The notes: generated by a model not told the origin, from the letters alone. A stretch of DNA of 64,000 nucleotides from an uncultured Microbacterium sp. (GCF_900078385.1 NZ_FLQR01000009.1:62001-126000); one strand, 5' to 3'; shown: positions 8,941 to 18,511, counted from the stretch's first letter. Program-made: numbers and translations.

Positions 8941-10139
8941 CGTCCCGCCCTCGCCAACTCGATCGTGCTCGTGGTGTCCCAATCCGCCTGCCAGCGCTCG
9001 CAGCCGGGGAACCGGCCGCTGTCGACGGGGCTCAGCACCGTCACATAGGCTGCGGCGTCTCCGCCCATCGCGGTGACGACGAAGGCGCCGTCGACGACGT
9101 CGGCATCGGTCGGCTCCGCGGACCAGGACAGGCCGTTGTCGGCGCTGCCGGTCGACTCGGTGCGGCCGTCGCCGTAGTCCCAGATGCACACCTCGAGTCG
9201 ATCCACCCACCCCCACAGGTACCGGGTCCCATCGAACCGGAGCGGCACCTCGCGGGATTGGGTCTTGCCGGTTGCGAGGTCCGTGAACTGGGTCGTCACC
9301 GTCGGCGCGCACGGGATGCCGTCGCTGCAGTCGGTTCCGAAGCTGTAGCTCAGATTCCGGACCCGGCCGGTCTGGCTGATCGTGTCGCAGACGAGGTCGC
9401 CGCCGTCGCATTCCGAGGTGACCGTCGTCACGACGACGTCGAACGTCCCCGACAGCGACGCGCGGCCCGGTTCTGCATCTTCGAACACGTCGGTGACCGG
9501 CGGCAGTCCCGCCTCGGCGTCGAGTTCGGCGTTGCGCTGCGCCCACGGGTCGCCGAACAGTTCGCCCCATGTCGCCGCCCTCGTCGTGCCCACGGCCGTG
9601 AGGCTCCCCCGCCGGAGCGTCGTCTTCGAGCCGTCTCCGCCTCCCCCACCGACCCCGGTGACCCGGCAGGTGGAGGAACGGCAGTCGATGACGAAGTAGG
9701 CGCCTCGGTCGGCGACGACCGTGCCGGCGGAGCGCACGGCGTACTCGCCCTCCTCCGCTGCGGCCGCCTCACGGTTCCAGCTGAGTCCGCCGATCTGCTC
9801 GCCCCTCGTCGTGTCGGAGCCGTCGGCGCCTCCGAGGAGGAAGCGGGACTCCGGCCCCAGGCGCGTCACGGCACCGTCCGACCAGGCCAGTTCCACGAGC
9901 GCGTCGGCCCCGACCGCCTCGACGATCGCGCCGGCGGTGACCTCGGCGCCGTCGGGCTCTGCGACGGTGTCACCGTCCGCGCCGGTCACGTCGGCGTCGC
10001 CGGCGTGGATGTGCACGGTCGCCGTGAGCGGCGGTTCGGGCGTCGGACCCGGCTCCGGGACCGGCGCGCAGGCGGACAACCCCGCCGTCGCCAGCAGGAC
10101 CGCGAGTACCGCCATCCGCCTCGTGTGCGCGTCGATCAT
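8937..10139 (-). CDS. FecR-like domain lipoprotein
   Basis: MIDAHTRRMAVLAVLLATAGLSACAP lipobox; VTAGAIVEAVGADALVELAWSDGAVTRLGPESRFLL and EGEYAVRSAGTVVADRGAYFVIDCRSSTCRV resemble FecR-type beta-helical repeats; Cys-rich C-terminal domain. Confidence 0.72.
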   Translation of the reverse strand: MIDAHTRRMAVLAVLLATAGLSACAPVPEPGPTPEPPLTATVHIHAGDADVTGADGDTVAEPDGAEVTAGAIVEAVGADALVELAWSDGAVTRLGPESRFLLGGADGSDTTRGEQIGGLSWNREAAAAEEGEYAVRSAGTVVADRGAYFVIDCRSSTCRVTGVGGGGGDGSKTTLRRGSLTAVGTTRAATWGELFGDPWAQRNAELDAEAGLPPVTDVFEDAEPGRASLSGTFDVVVTTVTSECDGGDLVCDTISQTGRVRNLSYSFGTDCSDGIPCAPTVTTQFTDLATGKTQSREVPLRFDGTRYLWGWVDRLEVCIWDYGDGRTESTGSADNGLSWSAEPTDADVVDGAFVVTAMGGDAAAYVTVLSPVDSGRFPGCERWQADWDTTSTIELARAGR

Positions 10140-11809
10140 GTCGCGACCTCCTCTTCCTGACGGTCGGGCGCCGGCGGGGCGGCCTCCGTCGTCGTCGCCG
10201 TACCCGCGCCAGCGGTGCCGACGTCGTCCGCATCCCGCCGCCAGGGCCGTGTCACGAGCAGCCAGGCGGTGACGGCGGTCAGGGCGTAGACGAGGTACAC
10301 GGCGATCCACGCGCCGAGCTCCCACCCGACCTCGTCCCAGGAGAAGGGCATCGGCATCAGCACGATGAAGAACGCTATGAGGCCGACGGCGTAGCAGCCG
10401 GCCCACACCCAGCGGTTCCAGAGCCAGATCGCATGCCCCGGCATGCCGCGCAGCGGGATGAGGGCGATGGGCAGCGCGGCCATGCCGCCGACGGCGACCG
10501 CGGCGAGGGTCTCGACGAGCAGCGTCGCGAGGAACGACTCGCCGGACGTGCCCGCGACGACGCCGTACACGACCCAGGCGACGAGCGCGAGGACGAATGC
10601 GTAGCCGAGCGTCACGAGGGCGGACTTCGCTTCCGCGGAACGGCCCGCGATCGCGCCGAACGCGACACCTGCCACGAGTCCGAAGACGATCCCCGGTTCG
10701 AATCCGGTCAGCCGGGTGAACAGGACGGCTGCGACGACGACGAGGAGGGTCAGGGGCCGGAACGAGTACACGTGCGTCGAGCCCGGGTTCACACGAGACA
10801 TGATCCACACGACGAGCGCCCACCCGAGGACGACGTCGACGGCGAACGAGACGAGGATCGACAGCACGACCCGGCCGGATCCGGGGTTCAGTCCGAACTG
10901 CGGATCCGCGAACGCCGTGATCACCGAGGCGATCACGACACCGGACGCCGCCCACCACCAGGACCGCGCCCAGGCGGCGGCGCGCGGCTCGGATGCGGTC
11001 GTGTCGGGGTGCGGCGCGCGGCGCCTCGCCCACCATCCCGACAGGCGCTCCGACCCGGACTCGACGGCACTGTTGAGCAGCGCGGTCGGGAAGGCGACGA
11101 GCAGCACGAGCACGACGGTGAGGAGCACCGCGAGCGCGAGCTGCACCGGCGCCGTGCCCGCGGTCGCGGGCGTCGCGAGGCCGGACAGCATGCTCGGCGC
11201 GCCGGGGTCGCCGGAGCGCAGCTGAGAGCCCGGAGCCGCCTCGCCCCCCGGCCCGGCGGCTCCGGGTGGTTCGTCGGCGGGGCCCGCCTCGGGCGCGGCG
11301 GCCTCCAGGAACGGGCACGGGTCACCTTCGAGCGTGCACAACCCGCCGGACACCCAACTCCCGGTGAAGGTCCATGTCACTCCGGGCGAGAAATAACGGA
11401 CGCCGTCATCGCACTCCACCCACCCTGAGGCAGCGCTCGAGCCCTCTACCGACAGAGTGTCCGTGTCAAAGGAGACCGTCATTGACCCCGCACCGACCCA
11501 CGGAGCGTCGTCGGCGCAGAGGTCCCCTGACTCGGGCCACGAGACGGAGCCGACCGACTGCCCCACGAGCAGCTCCACCGCGGAGTCGTAGCCGAACTCC
11601 TTGTACACGCAAGAAGCGATGGTGCAAATGAGGTGTGTGTACCTTTCGTCGGCGTGCGTAGAGACTCCGTTAGAGGCGTCATAGGTCGCCTCATGCACGC
11701 CACGGAACGTCACTTGCCACACCGTGTCGGCATCCGCGTCCTCACCTGCAGCGGCGGGCGCTCCCAGCACAGCTAGAGCAGTGAGGCCCAGTGCGAGAAC
11801 TGTGATCAT
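10136..11809 (-). CDS. Uncharacterised membrane protein: signal peptide, Cys-containing ectodomain, C-terminal multi-TM module (paralog of 7336..8940)
   Basis: MITVLALGLTALAVLGAPAAAG signal; TM region clearly homologous to 7336..8940 (LATPATAGTAPVQLALA...FPTALLNSAVESGSER...DPQFGLNPGSGR). Confidence 0.75.
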   Translation of the reverse strand: MITVLALGLTALAVLGAPAAAGEDADADTVWQVTFRGVHEATYDASNGVSTHADERYTHLICTIASCVYKEFGYDSAVELLVGQSVGSVSWPESGDLCADDAPWVGAGSMTVSFDTDTLSVEGSSAASGWVECDDGVRYFSPGVTWTFTGSWVSGGLCTLEGDPCPFLEAAAPEAGPADEPPGAAGPGGEAAPGSQLRSGDPGAPSMLSGLATPATAGTAPVQLALAVLLTVVLVLLVAFPTALLNSAVESGSERLSGWWARRRAPHPDTTASEPRAAAWARSWWWAASGVVIASVITAFADPQFGLNPGSGRVVLSILVSFAVDVVLGWALVVWIMSRVNPGSTHVYSFRPLTLLVVVAAVLFTRLTGFEPGIVFGLVAGVAFGAIAGRSAEAKSALVTLGYAFVLALVAWVVYGVVAGTSGESFLATLLVETLAAVAVGGMAALPIALIPLRGMPGHAIWLWNRWVWAGCYAVGLIAFFIVLMPMPFSWDEVGWELGAWIAVYLVYALTAVTAWLLVTRPWRRDADDVGTAGAGTATTTEAAPPAPDRQEEEVAT

Positions 11810-11854
11810 CGGCTTCCCCCTCGAAGTCCGCGATCGGGTGACGGCCGATGGCCG

Positions 11855-12448
11855 TCAGGGCGTGAAGACGTGGAGCAGGGTGACGAAGTCGTCCGGCCAC
11901 GGCTGGCCCCAGACGCTCATGCCGTTCCCCTTGCCGACCGGCGACACCCCCGCCTCCACCTCGTCCGAAGTGAAGACGGTGATGGTGTAGCTCGCCGTCG
12001 GTTCCTGCGAGACCGTGAAGCCCTTCGCCGTCAGATCGGCGACGAGTGTCGGCGCGATGGACTCGTCGCCCACCCAGACGACCAGCACTCCGCGGCCGCC
12101 GGTCGAGACGTCATGCGTCACACTGCACTCCGGCGTTCCCGGCAGCTCCACACCCAGCGCGGATGCGGCGGAATCCACTTCGTCGCTCGTCGCGACGGCG
12201 GGCGCCGATTCGTCCAGGAACGCGAGGGCGGCTCGCTCGCAGTACTGCTGCTCCGGCGACGCCGCCGTCGTCGGCTCGGCGGACGCGGTCTCGGATGCCG
12301 CAGGCGCACCGCTCGCACTCGCCGCCGGCGGCGGCGAGGAAGCGTTCCCGCTCGACGCACATCCCCCCAGCACGAGCGCGACGCTCAGCGCCGCGAGTCC
12401 GACAGAAACACGGAGCCACGAGCGGACACTCCCCAGCTGTCCATTCAT
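11855..12448 (-). CDS. Hypothetical lipoprotein
   Basis: VGLAALSVALVLGGCASSG lipobox followed by a Ser/Ala/Pro-rich linker; 45 bp upstream of the FecR-like operon. Confidence 0.7.
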   Translation of the reverse strand: MNGQLGSVRSWLRVSVGLAALSVALVLGGCASSGNASSPPPAASASGAPAASETASAEPTTAASPEQQYCERAALAFLDESAPAVATSDEVDSAASALGVELPGTPECSVTHDVSTGGRGVLVVWVGDESIAPTLVADLTAKGFTVSQEPTASYTITVFTSDEVEAGVSPVGKGNGMSVWGQPWPDDFVTLLHVFTP

Positions 12449-12537
12449 CGCCCACCTCCCCAGGTGTGCACGATGCCCGAATACGGGTGTTCCCGAAGGT
12501 TAGACCCGCGCGCCTCGGAAAGGCAAGGAACGATATA

Positions 12538-12867
12538 TCAGATCGCGAACCCGAGCGCGCGCATCATGTCGCGGCCGTCGTCCGTGATCCGCTCCGGGCC
12601 CCACGGCGGCATCCACACCCAGTTGATGCGGAACTGTTGCACGACCTCGTCCAGCGCCTGCGCCGTCTGCTCCTCGAGCACGTCGGTCAGCGGGCAGCCG
12701 GCGGAGGTGAGCGTCATGTGGATGACGAGGGCGTCGTTCTCCTCATCCCAGGACAGGTCGTAGATGAGGCCCAGGTCGACGACATTGATCCCGAGCTCGG
12801 GATCCATGACGTCCTTGAGCGCTTCGGTGACCTCGTCGTACTTCTCGGGTGTGAGGGTCGCGGTCAT
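12538..12867 (-). CDS. Metal-sulfur cluster assembly factor (MIP18/DUF59 family, SufT-like)
   Basis: EVTEALKDVMDPELGINVVDLGLIYDLSW...MTLTSAGCPLTDVLEEQ is a DUF59 signature; suf operon context. Confidence 0.92.
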   Translation of the reverse strand: MTATLTPEKYDEVTEALKDVMDPELGINVVDLGLIYDLSWDEENDALVIHMTLTSAGCPLTDVLEEQTAQALDEVVQQFRINWVWMPPWGPERITDDGRDMMRALGFAI

Positions 12868-12876
12868 GAAGGGATC

Positions 12877-13656
12877 CTAGCTCTCGACGTCGACGGCGGA
12901 CTCGGCGACCTCGGTGTACCGGTCGTAGCCCTCGTCCTCGAGGCGGTCGGCCAGTTCCGGGCCGCCCTCCTCGGCGATCCGGCCCTGCACCATGACGTGC
13001 ACGTAGTCGGGCGTGATGTAGCGCAGGATGCGGGTGTAGTGGGTGATGAGCAGGACGCCGAGGTTGGTGCTCTCCTTGGCGCGGTTCACGCCCTCGGAGA
13101 CGATCTTCAGCGCGTCCACGTCGAGGCCGGAGTCGGTCTCGTCGAGGATCGCGAGGGCCGGCTTCAGCAGCTCGAGCTGGAGGATCTCGTGGCGCTTCTT
13201 CTCGCCGCCGGAGAAGCCCTCGTTGACGTTGCGCTGCGCGAACTTGGGGTCCATGCGCAGGTTCTTCATGGCGCCCTTGACGTCCTTCGTCCACGTGCGG
13301 ATGGCCGGGGCCTCGCCGTCGATGGCGGTCTTCGCGGTGCGGAGGAAGTTCGTGACGGTGACGCCCGGGATCTCGACCGGGTACTGCATCGCGAGGAAGA
13401 GGCCGGCGCGGGCGCGCTCGTCGACCGTCATGGCCAGCACGTCCTCACCGTCGAGGGTGATGGTGCCGGAGGTCACGGTGTACTTCGGGTGACCGGCGAT
13501 CGTGTACGCGAGCGTCGACTTGCCGGAGCCGTTGGGGCCCATGATGGCGTGCGTCTCGCCGGTGCGCACCGTGAGGGTCACGCCGTTGAGGATCGGCGTC
13601 TCACCGGCATCCGTCTCGACCGTCACATGCAGGTCGCGGATCTCGAGAACAGACAT
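12877..13656 (-). CDS. sufC: Fe-S cluster assembly ATPase SufC
   Basis: MGPNGSGKSTLAYTIAGHPKY, FSGGEKKRHEILQLELLKPALAILDETDSGLDVDALK. Confidence 0.96.
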   Translation of the reverse strand: MSVLEIRDLHVTVETDAGETPILNGVTLTVRTGETHAIMGPNGSGKSTLAYTIAGHPKYTVTSGTITLDGEDVLAMTVDERARAGLFLAMQYPVEIPGVTVTNFLRTAKTAIDGEAPAIRTWTKDVKGAMKNLRMDPKFAQRNVNEGFSGGEKKRHEILQLELLKPALAILDETDSGLDVDALKIVSEGVNRAKESTNLGVLLITHYTRILRYITPDYVHVMVQGRIAEEGGPELADRLEDEGYDRYTEVAESAVDVES

Positions 13657-13671
13657 TGCTGACTTCCTTCT

Positions 13672-14001
13672 TCAGTTCACAACTTTGGTCACGGCGGGGT
13701 CGATGAGCACGTCATCGCCCTCGATCGTGACTTCGTAGACAGGGACCGGCTCATAGGCCGGGAGGTTCAGGGGGCGACCGGTGCGCAGCGAGAACGCGGA
13801 CCCGTGCGCCCAGCACTCGAGCGTGTCGCCCTCGACGAAGCCGTCCGCGAGCGAGATGTCGCCGTGGGTGCACGTGTCGCCGATCGCGTGGACGTCGCCG
13901 TTCGAATCGAGCACGACCGCGATGGGGACTCCCCCGACCTCGACGCGCACGGGCGTGTCCTGCTGGAGCTCGCTGACGTTCAGCACCTTCTGCGCGGTCA
14001 T
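13672..14001 (-). CDS. Rieske [2Fe-2S] ferredoxin-like protein (non-heme iron oxygenase ferredoxin subunit family)
   Basis: GDTCTHGDISLADGFVEGDTLECWAHGSAFSLRTG: CTH...CWAH Rieske motif; between sufD and sufC. Confidence 0.9.
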   Translation of the reverse strand: MTAQKVLNVSELQQDTPVRVEVGGVPIAVVLDSNGDVHAIGDTCTHGDISLADGFVEGDTLECWAHGSAFSLRTGRPLNLPAYEPVPVYEVTIEGDDVLIDPAVTKVVN

Positions 14002-15185
14002 GCCGCACCCTCCTCTTGGGAAAGCTCGGCCTCGATGGCCGCGGTCAGCTCGTCCTCCAACGAGGGGATGCCGAGCTTCTGGACGATCTCGGTCAGGAAG
14101 CCGAGCACGACGAGACGGCGGGCCTCGTCCTCCGAGATGCCGCGCGCCTGCAGATAGAAGAGCTGCTCGTCGTCGAACCGGCCGGTCGCACTCGCGTGCC
14201 CCGCGCCGACGATGTCGCCGGTCTGGATCTCGAGGTTCGGGATGGAGTCGGCACGGGCGCCGTCGGTGAGCACGAGGTTGCGGTTGGCCTCGTACGAGTC
14301 GGTGCCGGTGGCGTCGGGGCCGATCAGCACGTCGCCGATCCACACGCTGCGCGCGCCCGCGCCCTGCAGGGCGCCCTTGTAGAGGACGTCGCCGGTCGTG
14401 TGGCGGCCCTTGTGGTGGAGGTAGACCTGGCTCTCCAGGTGCTGGTCGGCGTCGGCGAACGACAGCCCGAACAGCTTCCCGTGCGCGCCGTCGCCGGCGA
14501 GCTCGACGGAGGGGTTGATCCGCACGACGCCGCCGCCGAGGCTCGCCACCACGTGCGTCAGGGTCGCGTCGCGCTCGACGCGGGCCTGGTGGGCCGCGAG
14601 GTGCACGGCGTCGTCGTCCCAGCCCTGCACCGTGATGACGGTGAGCGCGGAGCCCTCGCGGGCGATGATCTCGACGTTCTGCGCGTGCAGCGCCGTGCCC
14701 TCGTGACGCATCACGACGGTCCCCCGAGCGTTCGCCTGCGCTTCGATGACGACGTGTGCGTGCGCGAGGCCGCCGTTGCCGGTGAGGCGGATGACGACGG
14801 GCTCCTCGAGCTCCACGCCCGCGGGGATGCTGATGAGGGGCGCGAGCTCTTCCTGCGACCAGGCGATCGCGCTCGGCAGGTCCTCGGGCCGGAAGACCTC
14901 GCCGCGGGGGGCCTCGCCGACGCGGAGCCGTCGCTGCAGGACGGCAGCCGGGGCGGTCACCTCGACGCCGATGACGTCGTGGGGCCCTGCCTCGTCGACG
15001 AAGAGCGCCTGCAGACGCGCCACCGGGGTGTGCTTCCAGTTCACCTCGCGGCCGGTCGGCACGCCGAAATCGGCGGGCTCGAACGACGAGGGGCGCTCCG
15101 AGCGGGTCTGCACGGGAACGAACGCCGCCGCAGGGTCGATGTGGCCCTCCGCGACGAGCGCGGGGGCCGGGGTCGCTGTCGTCAT
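13998..15185 (-). CDS. sufD: Fe-S cluster assembly protein SufD
   Basis: SufBD core (DGARADSIPNLEIQTGDIVGAGHASATGRFDDEQLFYLQARGISEDEARRLVVLGFLTEIV). Confidence 0.95.
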   Translation of the reverse strand: MTTATPAPALVAEGHIDPAAAFVPVQTRSERPSSFEPADFGVPTGREVNWKHTPVARLQALFVDEAGPHDVIGVEVTAPAAVLQRRLRVGEAPRGEVFRPEDLPSAIAWSQEELAPLISIPAGVELEEPVVIRLTGNGGLAHAHVVIEAQANARGTVVMRHEGTALHAQNVEIIAREGSALTVITVQGWDDDAVHLAAHQARVERDATLTHVVASLGGGVVRINPSVELAGDGAHGKLFGLSFADADQHLESQVYLHHKGRHTTGDVLYKGALQGAGARSVWIGDVLIGPDATGTDSYEANRNLVLTDGARADSIPNLEIQTGDIVGAGHASATGRFDDEQLFYLQARGISEDEARRLVVLGFLTEIVQKLGIPSLEDELTAAIEAELSQEEGAA

Positions 15186-16603
15186 CAGCCGACGGATCCT
15201 TCCATGCCCATCTCGATGAGCTTGTTGAGTTCGAGGGCGTACTCCATCGGCAGTTCCCGCGCGATGGGCTCGATGAAGCCGCGCACGATCATCGCCATGG
15301 CCTCGGCCTCCGGCATCCCTCGACTCATGAGGTAGAACAGCTGCTCCTCGCTGACCTTCGAGACCGTGGCCTCGTGGCCGAGCTGCACGTCGTCCACGCG
15401 GATGTCGATCGACGGGTACGTGTCGGAGCGGGAGATCGAGTCCACCAGCAGCGCATCGCAGCGCACCGTGTTGGCGGAGTGGTGCGCGTTGGCGTCGACG
15501 CGGACCTCGCCGCGGTAGCCGGCACGCCCGCCGCCGCGCGCGATCGACTTGGAGACGATCGAGGACTGCGTGTACGGCGCCATGTGGATCATCTTCGCGC
15601 CGGCGTCCTGGTGCTGACCGGGACCGGCGAACGCGACCGAGAGGGTCTCGCCCTTCGCGTGCTCTCCCATGAGGAAGATCGACGGGTACTTCATCGTGAC
15701 CTTCGAGCCGATGTTGCCGTCGACCCATTCCATCGTGGCGCCCTCGTGGGCGACGGCACGCTTGGTGACGAGGTTGTAGACGTTGTTCGACCAGTTCTGG
15801 ATCGTCGTGTAGCGAACGCGTGCGTGCTTCTTCACGATGATCTCGACGACGGCGGAGTGCAGCGAGTCGGACTTGTAGATCGGGGCCGTGCACCCTTCGA
15901 TGTAGTGCACGTACGAGCCCTCGTCGGCGATGATGAGCGTCCGCTCGAACTGGCCCATGTTCTCGGTGTTGATGCGGAAGTAGGCCTGCAGCGGGATCTC
16001 GACGTGGACGCCCGGCGGCACGTAGACGAACGAACCGCCCGACCACACGGCCGTGTTCAGCGCTGCGAACTTGTTGTCGCCGGCGGGGATGACGCTGCCG
16101 AAGTACTCCTCGAAGAACTCCGGGTGCTCGCGCAGGGCCGTGTCGGTGTCCATGAAGATGACGCCCTGGTCCTCCAGCTCCTTCTGGATCTGGTGGTAGA
16201 CGACCTCGGACTCGTACTGGGCGGCGACGCCGGAGACGAGGCGCGAGCGCTCCGCCTCGGGGATGCCGAGCTTCTCGTACGTGTTCTTGATGTCGTCCGG
16301 GAGGTCCTCCCAGGACTGCGCCTGCTTCTCGGTGGAGCGCACGAAGTACTTGATGTTGTCGAAGTCGATCTCGGAGAGGTCGGCGCCCCACGTCGGCATC
16401 GGCTTGCGGCCGAAGAGCTGCAGACCCTTCAGACGGGTCTTCAGCATCCATTCCGGCTCGGACTTCAGGGCGGAGATGTCGCGGACGACACCCTCGCTGA
16501 GGCCGCGGCGGGCGCTGGATCCGGCGGCGTCGGCATCGTGCCAGCCGAATTCGTACACCCCGAGACCTGCGAGCTCCGGGCGGTCGATGAGCACATCCGA
16601 CAT
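15185..16603 (-). CDS. sufB: Fe-S cluster assembly protein SufB
   Basis: SufB signature ([75 protein letters not shown]). Confidence 0.97.
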   Translation of the reverse strand: MSDVLIDRPELAGLGVYEFGWHDADAAGSSARRGLSEGVVRDISALKSEPEWMLKTRLKGLQLFGRKPMPTWGADLSEIDFDNIKYFVRSTEKQAQSWEDLPDDIKNTYEKLGIPEAERSRLVSGVAAQYESEVVYHQIQKELEDQGVIFMDTDTALREHPEFFEEYFGSVIPAGDNKFAALNTAVWSGGSFVYVPPGVHVEIPLQAYFRINTENMGQFERTLIIADEGSYVHYIEGCTAPIYKSDSLHSAVVEIIVKKHARVRYTTIQNWSNNVYNLVTKRAVAHEGATMEWVDGNIGSKVTMKYPSIFLMGEHAKGETLSVAFAGPGQHQDAGAKMIHMAPYTQSSIVSKSIARGGGRAGYRGEVRVDANAHHSANTVRCDALLVDSISRSDTYPSIDIRVDDVQLGHEATVSKVSEEQLFYLMSRGMPEAEAMAMIVRGFIEPIARELPMEYALELNKLIEMGMEGSVG

Positions 16604-16843
16604 CGTTTTCCTCCTCTAGGCCGCAACGGTGTCAACCGTCCCGGCATTCCCTGTCCCGTGTGGAGTTCCGCGGGTGGGATGCCGCTTGCAGGGCCGCTCT
16701 TGTGGCGCTGACGACGCGCCTAGACTTGGGTGGACCCGGCACGCCGCGCGCGCCGTCGTCACAACCCCTCAAGTCTACAGGCAACGCCTGCCCGCGGCGT
16801 GGCGTACCGAGGACGCAGGGGCGACACACAGGAGGACCCGCGC

Positions 16844-17965
16844 ATGACCCTCGCGCAGACCGCACCCCGCTCCGCGCAGATCCCGGACCGCGTCGGCCGC
16901 CCGCTGCGGCTGCTGGCCTGGTCGTCGTTCATCGCCGAGGTCGTCATCATCGGGACCGGCGGCGCCGTCCGCCTGACCGGATCGGGGCTCGGATGCACCG
17001 AGTGGCCGCTCTGCACGCCGGAGTCGCTCGTCCCGCTCCCCGCACAGGGCATCCACGGGATCATCGAGTTCGGCAACCGTCTGATGACCGGCGTCGTGGG
17101 GATCATCGCCCTGGCCGTGCTGCTGCTGACGATCGCGACCTTCGCGGGTCGGCGCCTCGTGAACCGTGCGCTGTGGTTCGCCGCCGGCGGGATCGCGCTG
17201 GGTGTCGGTGCCTACGTCGTGGCGAACCCGTTCGACCTCGGGGCCTTCGGGTTCTCCAGCGGCCTCCTGCTGGCGGTCCTGGCGGCCATGATCGACTCGG
17301 TGCGGCGGTCGGAGCGCCGCCGGGATCTCATCGTGCTGGCGTGGATCGTGCTCGCCGGCGTGATGGCCCAGGCCGTCGTGGGCGGCCTCGCGGTCGTCAC
17401 CGATCTCAACGCATTCGTCGTCGGCTTCCACTACACCGCCTCTCTGCTGCTGGTCTGCGTGACCGCCGCCTACCTGGTCCGGCTCGCCGCTGTGCCCGGT
17501 CCCCGTGAGCGCGCCGTGCCGGCGTGGTTCGCGATCCTCGCCCACGTCACGACGCTCGCCCTCGCCGCGACGATCTTCTTCGGCGTGCTGACCACGAGCA
17601 ACGGGCCGCACTCGGGCGACGAGGACATCATCCGCAACGGATTCGACGCGACGTTCCTCGCACACGTGCACGCCTGGCCGGGCTACATCCTGGCAGGACT
17701 CGTCACCGTCCTCACCGTCGTCGCGTGGGTCCAACGTCTGCCCGTGCGCCGCTGGCTGCTCGTCCTGGTGGCCGCCGTCGTCGTGCAGATCGTCGTCGGC
17801 GTGTGGCAGGCCCGCGAAGGGCTGCCCGAGGTCCTCGTCGGCATCCACATGGTGCTCGCGTCCCTGTCGGCCGCGGCGATGACGGTCGTCATCCTGCACC
17901 TGAAGGCGCCGCGTGCCGTCGTCCCGGCGACTCCGGACGCCCCGGCGTCCACAGTCTTTTCATAG
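16844..17965 (+). CDS. ctaA: Heme A synthase (COX15/CtaA family)
   Basis: GGAVRLTGSGLGCTEWPLCTPESLVP and HGIIEFGNRLMTGVVG; multi-TM. Confidence 0.93.
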   Translation: MTLAQTAPRSAQIPDRVGRPLRLLAWSSFIAEVVIIGTGGAVRLTGSGLGCTEWPLCTPESLVPLPAQGIHGIIEFGNRLMTGVVGIIALAVLLLTIATFAGRRLVNRALWFAAGGIALGVGAYVVANPFDLGAFGFSSGLLLAVLAAMIDSVRRSERRRDLIVLAWIVLAGVMAQAVVGGLAVVTDLNAFVVGFHYTASLLLVCVTAAYLVRLAAVPGPRERAVPAWFAILAHVTTLALAATIFFGVLTTSNGPHSGDEDIIRNGFDATFLAHVHAWPGYILAGLVTVLTVVAWVQRLPVRRWLLVLVAAVVVQIVVGVWQAREGLPEVLVGIHMVLASLSAAAMTVVILHLKAPRAVVPATPDAPASTVFS

Positions 17966-18078
17966 GCGACGCATCGGACCCGTTCGGACTGAACCGCAAG
18001 AGTAGCCGGATGCCGTTTCGGCGGACGCGGATGTCTCCGCGCCGCGGGACGGCCACCCCAACCATCAAGGAGAACCAC

Positions 18079-18495
18079 ATGAACCCCCGCCCCCGTCTGA
18101 CCCGCAGCATCCCGTTCTGGCTGCTCGTGGCCGGATCGCTCGCCTCGGTCGGCGTCGGCTCGTACGTCCTCACGAACAACATCGGCACCATGGTCACGAC
18201 CCTCACCGACGGCACCGCCACCGGTGTCGAGGTGTACGCCGGCCAGGTGTGGGGCGTCCTCGGCGCCATCCTCATCGGCGCGGGCCTCATCGGTCTCGCG
18301 CTGGCCCTCACGCTCGGCGCGCTGCGCGCGTTCGCGCCCGCCCCGGCCGTCGAGGTCGTCGAGGCCGCCGCGTGGGACGAGCCTGTCGAGGCTGAGGCCC
18401 CGGTCGCTCCCGTCGCCGAGGCCCCGACCGCCCAGACGACCGTCGTCGAGACGGCCGCCGACTCCGAGGTCGACGAGCCCGCCGTCACCCGCTGA
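18079..18495 (+). CDS. Small two-TM membrane protein with acidic/Ala-Pro-rich tail, unknown function
   Basis: MNPRPRLTRSIPFWLLVAGSLASVGVGSYVLTNN..., AGGAG-like RBS upstream. Confidence 0.7.
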   Translation: MNPRPRLTRSIPFWLLVAGSLASVGVGSYVLTNNIGTMVTTLTDGTATGVEVYAGQVWGVLGAILIGAGLIGLALALTLGALRAFAPAPAVEVVEAAAWDEPVEAEAPVAPVAEAPTAQTTVVETAADSEVDEPAVTR

Positions 18496-18511
18496 GCTCT
18501 CGCGCAGCGCC

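Noticed and set aside
12494-12512. Possible half iron box (AAGGTTAGACCC) near the sufT-like/lipoprotein boundary
   Set aside because: Only one half-site resembles the consensus; overall match is poor.
18079-18495. Annotation as dinucleotide-utilising enzyme
   Set aside because: Small membrane protein with an acidic Ala/Pro tail; no Rossmann motif.
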